From Pterobdella sp. o SKG-2022 (lineage: Eukaryota > Annelida > Clitellata > Hirudinida > Piscicolidae), in NCBI GenBank assembly GCA_964035795.1, contig OZ038320.1, forward strand, positions 21,718,589-21,782,588: a stretch of 64,000 nt of DNA, written 5' to 3'. Positions within the stretch are counted from its first letter, which is position 1, and every line of letters begins with the position of its first letter. This document shows, piece after piece, positions 38,136-53,289 of the stretch. Both the position numbers and the translations under genes were made by a program. The notes under the pieces were generated by a model. That model did not search any database, was not told where the DNA came from, and saw only the letters and a list, made by a program, of their open reading frames with translations.

Positions 38136-39639
38136 CTGAAATTTTCAGTCGTTCATGACCTTCTTTTTAAGCAGAATTTTTCAAAAGTATGCAACCCATT
38201 GAAATTTTTGCAATTTTACCACCAGAAACAATAAAAAAAAAATAAATCCTCAGATGTTTAGTTGAAATGCGAATTCAAAACACATCATGAGCATCAATTG
38301 TTAATAAGCTGCACTATTGTCATAACAGACTCCTACAATATTATTTTCAGTTTTATGTTTGAATAGTGGCATTAAAGCGATTTATACATAAGAATATAAA
38401 ATGTTCCATATCAAAAAATTTTATTTTTTTCCCTAAAAATTGACAGATTTTTTGAAAAATCTGCTTAGTTTGTAACGCTTAATAAATCATTATTAATACT
38501 TGATTTTACTGGCGTACTAGTCTCAACAACTGTGATAAACAACATTTGGTCAAAATTATTGATACTATTTCAATCGTAATTTTAAGAAAGCCATTTGTCT
38601 GGGACATCATTTTCATATGATTGCCAACTCAAATTGAAGTCCATGTTGAAATCAAAATTCGAAAAACACCGTTCTCTTATTTTGGCAGTTTAAATCGCCA
38701 TTCTTAGCTGATATCAGCCGCCAAGCCAAATGATAAAACTACTAGAAATTTACTATGCTGAAACCTGCTAACGGAATCTACTGTTATTCAAGTTATAAAA
38801 GAAAGCAGTTTGAAACTATCGACAATAAATAGGATAAAGTTTTTGATAATATGAAACACCTCATACATTATAATTTTATCATTATAAATAATATATAGAA
38901 ACAGCTATGAATGATAGGGAGTATTGGAAGAACAAAGTCATAGAAGTTCGACTGCGCTCGACATGATGATGATAATGATTATAAATAATATTTTTACGGT
39001 ATAGTTTTATATATAGAGCCAATCGTTTCAATTTAATTTTTATTAACAATGCCGGTTAAAAACTGAAGAAAAAAATAAAAAAGTTACATTTAAAGTGAGG
39101 CCTGCAGTTCTTTCTTGAGACCACATGATCCTCAAGGCAATTTTAGCCTCAAAAAACTTTTTGTTCACACCCAAAAGAACTACTTGTATCAACTTGACTT
39201 TTGCCTTTTTGGGTATATAATTTATATTAATACTCAATAAATTAATTTTTGTTCTATGAAATACTATTCAATGACTTAATGGAAAAGTGAATTAATATGT
39301 TACATCTTATATTTCTTCTAACATTAATGGTTTAAAAATAATTCAAATAAGTTAAATATGACGGGTTTTATGATGCTTTTTTAGTAAATTGATTAACTTC
39401 GTCAAAAGGAAACCTGTATAATATGCAATTCTATCTTATATTTCAATTATTTCATTCGATTTATTTGAATTTAAGTTAAATGAAGTTTATTACTATGTTG
39501 AAAGTAAGTGAAGTTTCAATCAAAGCAGTTATACAAAAATATATACATTGGAAGTTTGTTTTTGAGATTAGCATTCATTTGCTTGAAGACTCTTGGCTTG
39601 ACTTCACGAACAAAGATTTTATGAATAAGAGTTCCCACG

Positions 39640-40480
39640 TTTACTGCAAGCGCCCTCGTGGCTAACTTAGGCAATGCGAGATAGGCAGACGCGGCCACAG
39701 CGACTGCAGTCAAAGGTTACGTCAGGTACGCCTGCTGAGGCTTCCCGATATTTTCTTCTGTGGCGCTTTTCCTTTTAATTGATTCTACAAAAATGATCAA
39801 AAAAAGAAGCAGCCTAGTGGATTATGTGACGCCATGCCGTGGTCGGCAGCCAGAGTAGACCAATGTTGCGGATATTGAAGAACTTCTTTAAAGAGTCTTT
39901 ATAATGACTTTTTAATGCTTCTCTGTCACGGTGACAAGTGGAAAGTTCGCCATACAAGACCATCTTGAGCAATCGATAGTCATTCATTCTGAAAACATGT
40001 CCTGCCCAGCGTAGCTGTGACTTCAGTAGTATGGCTTCAATACTAGTGATCTCCGTTTGTTCGAAGACCTCAACATTTGTGACGTAATCGCTCTAGTGAA
40101 TGTTGAGAGCGATGCGGAGACAGCGCTGGTAGAAACGCTTCAGGAGTCGTACGTTGTGACGATACGTTACCCATGCTTCAGAACCGTACAGAAGAGTGGT
40201 GAGTATGACGGCTCTGTACACGCTGATCTTGGTGCCCTTCTTTAGATGCTTGTTTTTCTAGACTCTTTTGCACAGTCTGTCAAAAGCGTTGTTTGACTTG
40301 GCCAGTCTGTTGTCTATTTCTCTGTCGACCTTGGCATCTGATGTAATTATACAGCCCGAGTAGGTGAACCGGTAGGAGGTCTTCAACACAGTCTCACCAA
40401 TGGTGATGTGAAGAAAGCGGTACTCTTTTAGAGCAGGCTGGTGGAGGCCAAAAACTAATTTAAAGTTTTCAAGATTAGTA
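39640..40480 (-). mobile_element. Degenerate LINE, 3' part of ORF2 with C-terminal CCHH zinc finger
   Basis: Minus-strand translation gives a typical LINE post-reverse-transcriptase region in order: LHQPALKEYRFLHITIGETV, FTYSGCIITSDAKVDREIDN, RLAKSNNAFDRL, KNKHLKKGTKISVYRAVIL, TTLLYGSEAWVTYRH, LRWAGHVFRMNDYRLLK, and at the C-terminus TFDCSRCGRVCLSRIA then a stop and VSHEGAC, a C2H2 zinc finger broken by that stop. Several stops make it inactive. The plus-strand open frames here are shadows. It sits in the spacer between the SLC7 and flippase genes. Confidence 0.88.
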
Positions 40481-41096
40481 TTAAGTTGTGAATAATCAAT
40501 AGATTGAATCATACCCATTGTAGTTTAAATTTATGAGCTAATTTCAAAATTTATTTTAGTCTAATGGTTTTAATGAAGTTTTTCAATGATAAAATTTTGT
40601 GTCGTCATTTACCTTGGTATAATCGGCTGAATTATTATCGTCTGACATAATAATTTTAGAAAAATTTATGATTAGGTCTAATCAATTTTCTAAATTATTT
40701 ATGGAAAAACATGAGTATATGAATTCCCTCTTATTTTTTAAACCAACTAGTTTAACTATATCAAAACACCATCGTTAACTAAAATAAATATTCTCAAATA
40801 AATAACAAAAAATTGCTCAAAAGTATTTTATTTATTAAATTATTTTTTGAAAACAAAAAATAAAGAAATATAGTAAAAATAATGTTTTTATTGCAAGTGA
40901 CATTTTAAACTGTTTTTAATCTTTGATTGTTTATGTTTATTTAAGTTTACATGCGCAGCTCTCCGGCTCGAAAATTTTTATGATAGTGTTTCAATATGAA
41001 ATGAGGAATGATAATACGTTTCTTAAGTTTATATAATGATTTGAATTAATTCAATTTTAAATTCAAACAAGTTCGAATTCTGCTATTCAACGGATT

Positions 41097-44000
41097 ATGG
41101 CAACTGAATCAATTCGTGAAATACAAATTAATGATAACCAACATCAAAAGTTCATAAAAAATAAAATAAGGTAATTAGTTCATTTCACGTTCCAATGACA
41201 TTCAAATTTTTTTTTGTCTATTCACTATAAAAATATTTTAAACAGTTTCATACTTAAACTTTTATATAATTAGAATTTCATGTATTCAGTTTTCATTTTT
41301 AATTTCCATTGTTTGATTAAATAATAATCTCATTTATACAGTACAACAAAATACAACGTTCTCACCTTTGTTCCTCGTTTCCTTTATGAACAATTTAGAA
41401 AGTATGCCAATTGCTATTTTCTCACCATTGCTCTGTTGCAGGTATGAAGTTTTAATTTTGGGTTTTCAAAAAAGTGAAACATTTTTGAGTTATTTATGGT
41501 AAAACAATCATATTTCTTCAGTGTATTGATTTTTGGATTTGAAGATTCTCAAATCATAATGAATACTTTAATTATTATTCAAATCAAGCTGTTTCAGTGT
41601 AAAAATCCATTTGCAGTTTATAATATGTAATTTTAACATTTTTTTCACATCAATAATAAATCTTATTTTAGACTTAATAAGAAAAATCAAATTCAGATCA
41701 TAATTTAATGCATAGAACAACTCATTCTACTAGTGTTTTCATCTAGATCATATTAATATACTTTTTAAGCGCAGAATTTTAGCTGTGCTTCCAGGTACTT
41801 CTTTTGCCTTTTTTAATTTTAGTAATTAAACAAGCCTTTGGTTTATCTTGCTCATAAAAAAAATATGCTTTTCACAACTACACATTCTGCTTTTTCCAAT
41901 TTTAGGCTAAATTACTGTAGTGCTTTTGTACTGAACTATTTTTTATCTTATTAACAATAATCTCAAATCTATGGCTTAACGTTTTTTATATACACTACTA
42001 AAGCTTTTTGCATTAATGCATCAATTTCTTGCATTGGCTATCATATTTTATTTCATATTACTTTTGATCATGGTTCACTTTTAATTATGCTCAGTTTGTC
42101 TATAAACTTTGATTTAAGTACTTCTGCTGGATAGTTCTTTGTAAAATATGTTCCATTTGAACATAGTATAATGCTTATTATGAAAAAGTTCAACTAGATA
42201 GATATATGTTCAAAGTCTTCATACTTCTACACTGTTTTTAAAACTTAGTGTTTCAAATAGCTTCAATGAGCTTTTGGTTGTAAATTAGAACAAAGTCTTG
42301 TTTCAAACTTATATAATGGCATTCATATTTTCACCTATTTTGTTTTTTCGTGTTTTAATGTTGGGAAAAGAATTTTCTCATTTTGTAGAAATAACAATTT
42401 TTTTTTAATATTAAATATGTATTTTTTAACCTGGAATGGTTGAATTTGAAAACCAATAAAATTTCATTGTTAAAAATAAAAAATTTTCCATATAAGTTTG
42501 TGATCTTTTATTTCAATCACTTAATCAACCAAAACAAACTTCCAATAGCTGAAATTATGCTTATTTTTGAATAAAATAAAACCTCAAAAGTTCATTTAAA
42601 CGAAAATTACATGAGTTGGTAAATATTGAATAAAACATCAATTAAGGGCACATTTCCATCTAAGAAATATCAATATAAAAATTATTCTATCTTCGAATTG
42701 ATCTAAATTTATTGAAATATGTATCCTTGTTCATTCATAAATAATAATAATAAAATTTTATAAATTTGAATATAAATTTTCTAAATCTTCAATCAAACAA
42801 TTCAACTATCTTAATAATAATATTTTCTATTAAAAACAGCATTTGATGCTTTATGAAAAACTGTTAAGCTTTTTATAAAAATCAACTTTAGTTACTTAGC
42901 TGCTTCAAACTTGGCACCTGCAATAGCGTACTTTCTTTTAACTACATACAATGAACATTTTCATGTCTCACCACTCTTGTACTATTTATCATCATCTTCT
43001 CGTTGTCCGCATTCACTATTTATTCATTTAAGCATATTTTACACGTCAAACTTTGTTACTCAATTACACGCATTAAAAAGTAATATCGAATAACAATTAT
43101 CAACAGCAAATCCCAGACGTCTCACCGACAGGCCGTTTCACCACCCTTGTGCCGTTTATCATCATCCTCTCGTTTTCGGCATTCAAGGAAGTCATTGAAG
43201 ATATCGTACGTATTTCATTTAATGATCTAGCAACTCAGTGTATTTCGTTTCACTATTCATACATTATTCAACTTAGAAGAATTTAATTTTTTAAAAATAA
43301 AGTATCTCTGAAATCCTCATTTCTTGAAGAATTAAAACTGAAATTTAAAAGACTGTTTTCAAATTGTATTAAAATTTCACGGAGCCTACTAATGATGTAT
43401 ACAAACATGCTATAACATTTTTTTGTGTATATATGTTTGTATATCCATACTATAAGGATAGTTAGTAACCGTAGTCACAATTTCTATAGTATTACTTAGA
43501 AATGAAATAGTTTGTCATATATTTTAATATATTATTTGAGCATTTAACTACATATAATAAGAATTTTCATGTTCCACAATGATCTACTAGGTTAACCTTA
43601 CGTATAATTTTTAAGGTATTATACTAACATTTTTATTCGTTTCTGAATTAACTTGAAATAGAAATTGATGATTTTTTTATACACTAAATTGAATTTTTTT
43701 TGCATAATAAATGAATTTTTAAACACACTTTAAAGACATAAACTGCACTTTTTATATATCGTTGTGTAATGTCGAAAAGATACGTGTATAATTGTAACAT
43801 AAGCTTTAAAGGAAAATAAACTAAGAAACCCCCATTTTATTTTTTTAATAGAAAGGTTTAAAAAAATTAATGTCGTTAATTTGATTTAGTTTCACTTTTT
43901 TGTAACATTTAAAACTTTAAATTACGGTTCTATTTTCTCTCTAAGTGGTCTAAATGCTTTTCGTAGTATTATCTTTTTGTAAGTATGACATATGATTTGT

Positions 44001-47000
44001 TAATATTGCTTTTCACGCAGTAACGACTATTTATATCATTATTAGTATTTTGATATTTTCCAAGTCATTTCATTCTTGAGTGCTTTTCGTTTTGAACTTT
44101 TTTATCTGGTGATACCAATGATCCATTATTGGAATTGGTTTTTTTGTTGTGTTGCTGGTAATTCATAAAAAAAACTCGTATCATAAACAAATTTATTCGT
44201 AGAAATTATTTTAAAATTCATTTATATACAGAAAAGGAAGAGATCAGATGATATCACAAACAACAGAAAAGTTCATAGTAAGTTTTAAATTATTATTAAA
44301 AAAATATAATATTAAAATTGAACGTCGAAAATATTCCATATTTAAAGTTTTTCAAAAATTTACTTTTTTTCATAAATTTTGCAATATTTTAAATATAGCA
44401 AACCTATCAAAATCTGAATCATATGAAAACCTCGTGATTAGCCTTGTGGTCTTTATTGGTTCTATTGTGGATATATCATGAAATTTTGCTATTTCTACTT
44501 TTGTCCTTTCAACTTTAAACCACTATTATCAATCAGAATAAACTTTAAAGAGAGGCCAAAAACTTAATAGTAAAATGTTTAAGTACAAATAATCGATAAC
44601 GTTTAATAATTAGTCGATAACAAATTTTACACATTTGAATTTAATATGAGTTTATATATATATATCAGATTATAATTATTTTTTGAAGTTTTATAACTGC
44701 ATTAATTACTAAAATTTCAATGTAAAGTAGTGAAATTAATTTATCATATGATAAGTAAAGTTCTTCGACAAAACGTGTTCATAAAACTATTTTATTACCG
44801 CTTATTTTAATTAAGCTTTAAAAGTTATTGTTTGATGGGTTTTTCGATAATAAGCTGGATCCACTGTTGACATAAAAATAGGTTCAGAGATAATATAATT
44901 ATACTGGTTTAATGGTCGTAGACTATATTTATTCTCTCTTATATTTAACTTATATGGAACGGTATTTTAAAATCATTATATTAATTTTAATTATTTTAAT
45001 GTAGTTTAATTGTTTTTATCAAGCTTAGCATGAGATTTCAACCCTTTGGACCTTGTGTGATTTCAAATACTCCTACTTCTCTATTATTATTTTAAATATT
45101 TTTTTAATGAAATTCGTGAAAATCTTTTGTTTTTCTTTTGAAATTAAAACAATTTGGAAACACAAAAAGACTTCTTCAAAATTAAATTTCATGTATCTTC
45201 ACTCATCACTAAATTTTCCTATTTTGGCGTAAGACTTAGATGCTATAGACATTATAGAATGTATTATGGAGATCATTAAAAGAACCTCAGCATAAACTGC
45301 TCTTTTTCCAATGTTTTTGATCACCAAAAAATGTTTGATGTATCGAGTCATGAATAATTTTTATTGGATGAATAACACCAACTAATACAATCAGAAAGAA
45401 ATAACTGAAATTCAACTTATATAATAGCTCTTCAGTTGAACGTGTGGAGTGTGAAGCGGTGGAGTAATTTAGAGGTGGGTAGCATTTTGAAGGTGAATGG
45501 AGGAGAGCCTTTCCCTGCCGACATTGTGCTACTGTCTTCCAGGTTTTGTCAACGTTTTGTGCTATTTCGATTAGTTTCTGCCATGTCTGCTGTTTTGAAA
45601 AATTTTTGTTGTATCATTATTTTTATCCGTTATTGAATATTCATTTTTTCAGTGAAATATTTTAATTATGTTAACTGAACTGGAAAAGGAAAAAATAATT
45701 TTATGAAAAACCCTTTATCCTTTTAATTTAGTGCTTTTGAAGACGATGCCAGAAAAAATTCGTCAGCAACGCTTTTTCTATTAAAAATTTGTTTTTTGCT
45801 TTAATTTATTTCATACCAGCGATTTTAGTGCTAGTTGCTATTTCCATCTGTTTCACCAGCGCTCATCCGTATAAGCTATTGAAAAAGGCTCAAGTTCTCA
45901 CGAGTATCTATTTTTACAAACTACAAACAAAATTTTCAGTGAGCCTAAAGGTACATGTTACATAGAGACAGCTAACCTCGATGGGGAAACTAACCTCAAA
46001 GTTAGGCAGGTCTGTCCATACACTCTTTGAATATTTTTCTCTGTAATAAAGAATTCAACTGTTTTTTTTGTCATATGAATAATAAAATCTGTGAAGTTAA
46101 TTAAGCTATGTATTTTTTATGAAATTTTTTAAGAATTGAATTGTTTAAATTCTAAAATTACAAAAAGAAATGATAGTTAGCGAGATAATCATTATCACCA
46201 CCCACTAAACAGTCTCTGCCACTGACGGCTTCCTATGACAAGGAGGAGAATCTCGTTTCAATCAAGGGTCAGTTGGAGTGTGAGGTACCCAATAAGTTCT
46301 TGTATGACTTTGTAGGCAACATCAGAATCAACAACTCTGAGTTAGTGATGTCTGGCGTTTGTTATCAGTTTTGTTGTGTTTGTTACTGTGAATTATGTAA
46401 GATAGTTTGTAGGTTACGTGTTAATTTTTTGATTTTGCTATTATCCAAGCTTGAATTGCTTTCACAACGCTATATAATTGTGAATCTGCTTTTCTTTCAC
46501 CTCATGGGATGTTGAATGCTTTTATTCCTGTTCAAAAGGTTTTTTACAATGCTAAATTTAGAATATAGTGAAATTCTTTTTTTATTCGATTAAACTTTTC
46601 ATTTCAAGTTCCCTTTCATTTCAAAATTTTAATTTTAGTGTTATAACAATTGCAATTTATTTAGCAAATATGGAAAACGAAATTTTGCGTTTTTTGTTGG
46701 TATGAGCGACATAGTACGATAAAAATAAATATATATAATCACAGTAATAAATATTTCATTTCAACTTTTTTTATATTAGCCATGTTGGTTTTATTATTAT
46801 TATTATCATTTTATGCAGTAAATAAAAGTGTTTGATTCGAATTGTTTTGTATTAGGCAATTTATCATCTTGATTTGTTCTGACGACTTCTTTTACTAGTG
46901 TTTTTCAGTTTTTTTTCGTTTTAGTCGAGAGTTTTCATTTACACCATTACACACTCATATACTCTGCCTTGCACTTATTTAAATCTAATTTTCAAATTTT

Positions 47001-50000
47001 TTTAGAATTTTTTATTTTTGATGCAAATTTCATTGTTTGTTGTGATTTTTTCTCATTTTTCATATAATTTTGCTGTTTCTTTCCGTTTCGTTTTTTTCTG
47101 AAATATTCTGCATATTAGAAACAATAATGAAATAACGTTAAATATTTCTAATCAAAAATTCATGATTGAACATCACAGAACCAAACCTCTGGGACCCAAC
47201 CAACTGCTACTACGTGGTGCCACCCTCAAAAACACCAAATACATCTTCGGTGATTTTATTTAATTCTTCCTATTTATGAAATTTAATAATAGAAATAGTA
47301 ATACCATTATCATTGGTATTCTTTTATTTTATCATCTTGATAATCTGCCTTTAAACTGCACCAAACTTAGTGCTTGAAATATAAATAACTCTTGTGGCAT
47401 GTACCGACAAACTGATATTCTGATATTTTTGTCATGTTGTTTGATAGATAATCAATTTTTTTTGATAAGGGAAAACTGCCCATGTGTGAGAATGGCAGGT
47501 CTTGAATCTGATAATTTTAAGTTGGACATTAGTTTGAATCGACATTCTATAAAAAAATTTTCAAAATAAATGGCTTATTTTCATAAATTATATCGTAAGT
47601 AGTATCAATAATCTAGGCCGACTGCTGCCAACCCCAGTTACTGAGACATGTACAGCAGTATAATTTAATATGTTAAATAAAATATCACGTTAAACTGCAT
47701 CCAACGTTTTCATTCGATATGGCGGATATTTCCAGTTGATAATGGAGAGAACATTTTTAGAAATGTGAAAAAAGCAGAAAGACTTACGTAACTTTATAAT
47801 TCGGATGTTACTCTAGACAGGCAGTTCAGAATAGTTGTGGTTAATATTTTGTTCTATTACATTAAATTATTCGATATTTCAAGACAATAAAAAATAGCCG
47901 ACTGATGCTTGCCTTTCGTTTTGACACCTACAGCAGGATAATCAAATATGGATGATGCTAAATGGATGATCATTGTTAAATATTTCAGAGCGATGGAATT
48001 CATGATTAATAATTTATTATTCATATTCGACAATTGCATATTCATACATGTTTCTTATAGTTAATCTTTCACTTGTCCTTTTCTGTCTCATTTCCATTAG
48101 CTATAAGTCATTTTTATACATTCTTAATTCAATGAACCCTCAATTAAATTATATCGTTTGAGTACTTCAATAGACAAAAAATGGTAATCACCACCTCTAC
48201 AATAATAGAACCAGTGGTAGCATTTATCTTTTCCACTCTCAAATTCCACCATTATAATGTGGTCACCAATGAAGGAGTGGTGGTGTACAGTGGGTATGAA
48301 ACCAAACTGATGTTGAACTCATCGCAAGTTCCCCTCAAAAGGTCTACGGTCGACAAGATCGTCAATAAGCAGGTTTGAGGATTCAGTTTCTGCTTTCAAT
48401 ACAGCTTAAGTTCTGATAGAACCATGATTTAGTATTAAATAATTATTTTTATGCCTGGTACTCACTAAGTTGAAATCATCATTATGAATTCGTTCATTAT
48501 TGTTTAATACGGTTATCAGTGTTATAAAAAAAAGCTTTTAAAAAACAATGGTTCATAAGCTCCCACTTGGAATCCATCATTATTATTATAAAATTTTTGT
48601 CAAGGTGATTTTGATTGTTTCTTATTGGCAGATTCTGATGCTTTTCATCATACTTATGATCATGGCTTTGATCAGTGCTATTGGTCAGTCAAAATATATT
48701 ACTGTAAATAACATAATATTTTGAATAATAATACTAATAATAATGAGCATACTTTTTTGAATAATATAATACTTTGAATAATATACTCTTTTGGATAATA
48801 TGCTACTTTGAATAGTATACTCTTTTGGATAATATGCTACTTTGAATAATATTTAATGTTATCAAATATAATTATTTCCTATAGATAATTTTGTTGCTAT
48901 TTTATGTTATTAAAAAATAATTAACCCACTTAGACACCTCAATATATATATACTGATATAAAAATCTTCAGTTAACACTGATAGAATCTCATTAATTTCT
49001 CTTATAATACTCACAAACCTCCAGGTTCTTTGATGTACCACTCATCTCTCGAAAATGAGCACTGGTATCTGGCTTTTAAAGGTGCTTGTTCCCATTGATT
49101 ATATATTTAGTAGGACTTACATTTTACTTTAGATTTTTCAGTAAATTTAAAAATTTATTTTTTTTATTTGATACTTTTTACATTTTTATAACGTTTTCAA
49201 GATGTTTCGATGCAATACAAGGATGCGAATTAAATTAGTTTATATACTAATCTTGTTAATTATATATGGTTTATTAACTGATGATACAACAGAGGATGGG
49301 TACACCAATAACTTTTTTCTCAACCTATTGACTTTCATTATCCTTTACAACAACCTCATCCCTATTAGGTTTAATCTTTCTTCTTTGATTTCATTAATAT
49401 TTGCTATCCAGTCCATGGGGACTAATTTGAAAATGATGATATAGATTATTAAATTTAGCTTAAAAATTTCTTTTAGTTTTTTAAATTTTCTAGACAAGTT
49501 CGAGTTTTATTTAGTTAAATAGGATATATTTTTTAAAGTTTAAAATTTATATATCATCTACGCAACCAATCATTTCTGTTGCCCTAATGCTGAAGTTATC
49601 CCTTCAAACAGTTTACAAGTGACTTTGGAAATGGTTAAGTTCATACAAGCACTGTTCATTGGATGGGTTTGTATATCTTGGTTATATTAATGTCTATTGT
49701 GTTAGTCAATACAATGAATTAATTATTATATAGATAGAATTAACAAATTTTATTTACAAGTTTTTATTTGGACAAAAGCTTTTCGGTTTAAACGAATTAG
49801 TAATCTAGAAATTTTTTTTTGTTTTCAAATTGCGCATTTATTTTCACTGATTAAACAATTTAATTCAAAATGCATCAGTGATTCATCTAGGCGTTAAAGC
49901 ACTGTCATCATTATAAGCACACGCATCAACAGCTATTAATTCGTCCATTATAAGTCTGCTTGTATGCGTCATCGTATTGAATTTTGTATAACTTGCTACC

Positions 50001-50888
50001 GTTTGAGACTGGGGGCATATATTTTTTGAATGAATCATTGAAAAAAAATTGTTATTCTCATATGAAAGCAATACGAGATCAAAAAAAGTTAATGATGGAG
50101 ATTCGGTTTCATATTGTTAATATTATTGTTTTAACTTCATCATGATCATCTTTTTATTCTAATCAGTATTCTTTCTTTTCCAAGGGGTGTCTGAAGCTTT
50201 TTCATAAACCTTATTCTCTTTATCAACTTCATCTCATCAGGCATCTTTGATTATTAACCCAATTCTGTGAAAAAAGGCTTCTCGTTACGCTTTTCAATCC
50301 AACATTAGCTTCACTTTTGCTTCATCGCTTTTAACCTTAAAACTCTACGCTTGATCATTATCTCTATTTTTATAATATGGTTTTCTTATTACAAGGTTTT
50401 AATTTAAAACAAATTTTCTTGATTGATGGTTGACAGGATAGGGACATGTTTCACGACTTGAGTGGCAAGTCTGCAGCCGCCAGAACCTCCAACCTTAATG
50501 AAGAACTCGGCATGGTACTGCATACATTATCATACATCCTTTGTGTATTTATAAAAACTTTTTTTGTAGTTTTTTGCTTCGAGCAATTTTATATTTGTCA
50601 TTGATTCACAATGTTATTTGTTGTCTTCAAGTAGCATGATTAGGTATAATTTCAAACTGTGGAAAAACCTCACACCCGAACATTCGTGTAATGTACGTGA
50701 AAACATCTAATCTCTCAGGTGAAATACATTTTCTCGGACAAGACAGGAACACTCACAGGGAACATAATGACCCTAAAGCTATGTTCCATTAACTCGAAAA
50801 TATACGGGTAAGTTTAGCACTATGAATAAAATTTTTTATCAGTTATCTATTTAGCTATCTATCTTTTTATCCATCTATCTATCTATCC

Positions 50889-50962
<74 letters not shown>

Positions 50963-53233
50963 GTCTGTTTATTTAAAATTATTTTCTTCATTACAGCAAA
51001 GACTTCTTCGAGGAAAACGATGAGTGAGTTCATTTTTTGTTTTAATTTGGTAAAATTCAGGAAGACTACCGAGTTTTTATTATTTATGGATTGCTCTTAA
51101 GTATAATTCAATTCTTTATTCTCAAAGATTTTTTCAACTGAATACATTTATTTACATTACTGTTATTTGTTTTATTTTTATTTTTTTAGTAAAAAATATT
51201 CTCTAAATGTATCTAGTTATTACCAATCTACTCAATACTTTTCAGGTTTATACTGGATGATGAGAGGTAAATATTTTTGTAAAAGCGTATGCGTCCCTAG
51301 CAATTCAATAATCATTTTTAGCCCAACCCTTGATAAAGGAAAAGGGGTTATAAAAAGGATTTGACTGATTGATTGAGTGATTGATTGATTATGAACATCA
51401 TTGGATGTTTAACAAGACAATGTTTTCATGAAAGATATTGATAAAAAAATTGTATCTAAATAACGAAAAAAGCAACTAGGTGCCTACTAGACACACACTG
51501 ATGTTTAGTTGAGAAAGTTGCTTTCCGTAAACAGAACTCACATTATCAAATAATGAAAAAAGCATTTAGAACGCAATAAAAACTACGCAAGCTTAAATGG
51601 CATTAGAAAATGGATTAGTTTGGAGACTCCGATTCAGAGTTTGGGAGTCATATCCCGCACTTCTGCCCTTCAGTTACTTTTTTGGCTCTATATAAATACA
51701 CATTCATTCATGATGTATTTCCTTGAAATATGATCGCATTATTGATATTATTTGAACAGCTTAAAGGAAGTGTATACACAGATATCTGATGAGTTTCTGC
51801 TAAATGTTGCCAAGGTTAAATAACTACTATTAATGTCTTATTATTTTATATATTATTATTATTAATTTTTTCTCAATCAATATATTGTTTTGTTTTTGTT
51901 TAATTTTTCATCAAAAAAAGCTTGAAAAAGATTTTTATCACTAATTTGTTTTAACATTTTCATATCATTAATATTTCAAGAATTATTCAGGAACGACAAA
52001 TATTAATTTTTAGTTAAATGTGGCTTCATTAAGGCTACATACATGATGTTTAGAAACATCCCATTCATCTAAATTATTTCTCAATATGTTTAATCTAGTG
52101 TTATTTATCGACTAGAAGGTATATTTTGAATTATAATGCTATTTTTTATGTGCAAACTTATCTGAATCATTTATATTATTTAGTTATATCAAACCCGTCA
52201 ATTTGACTCACTTAACGTCTAATGGAAGTAATAGAAAATATGCCATAACAACGTCTGCAGCAAGATAGAGTAATGGATGAGTTCATGATGATCTGCTCTT
52301 CCTGCCACTCAGTGGTACCTGAGAATGAGGGGAATGCAATCAACTACCAGGCCGCTTCTCCAGGTCTCTCATTTTACTTTATTATGTCATGTTTTATCAA
52401 GTTTTGAATCGTTATTGATGTTTTTATTGTTATTATAGTGTTTTGTAATCAACTCATGTTGTATTTAATAAGAAAGTTAATGTATTCAACAGCTTAATTC
52501 TAATGATACAACTTTTCAGGGTTTTAGAGGTGTTAACTCAACTACTTTTTGCAATATAGTTTATGTTTCATTCTCGATCTTTGAATCACATTTCAACTGT
52601 TTTAGAAATATCAAATGAATAATTTTTATTAAATCCCTCAGACGATAAAGCTCTAGTGGTGGGGGCTAGCAAATGCGGTTATAAATTCATTGAAAGGACA
52701 CCCGATGCTATCAAAATTGATATTGTCAGTTAACTGAGCTTATTTTTTTGGAATACCATTGAAGTTTTTTAGAGTTTTATAATTTTATCAGTAAAACTTC
52801 AAATTATGAGGATTTATAAGAACATGTAGAGTAAATTTTTACTGAGCTAAAATTTTCAACTAGTAAAACCTTGTCATAATTTATTATAGTTCGATAATAC
52901 GCGTGATTTTTTATGAGTCATTCGCCCACTGATGTTTGCTTGATGGTTCATCAATGTAAAAATTAATTTTGGCTAAATTCAAAAAATTCAATGTAAAATT
53001 TTTGTGAGTACTAAATGACTGGAATTGAATCAGTCACATTTCTCCATGACAACTCCATCAGAACGGCAAACAAGTAGTGCTAAAAATGCTGAACATCATT
53101 GAATTCACAAGTGCTCGAAAACGAATGACTATAGTATTTGAAGATAGTGATCAAAGAATCTACGTGTATTGCAAAGGCGCTGTGAGTATCATAAAAAATC
53201 TATGAATAGATATATAGATAGATATATGGATAA

Positions 53234-53289
<56 letters not shown>

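Noticed and set aside
38582..38644. Minus-strand start MDFNLSWQSYENDVPDKW resembling the N-terminus of BTB proteins
   Set aside because: It stops after 20 codons with no plausible donor, and no BTB domain follows; resemblance is too short.
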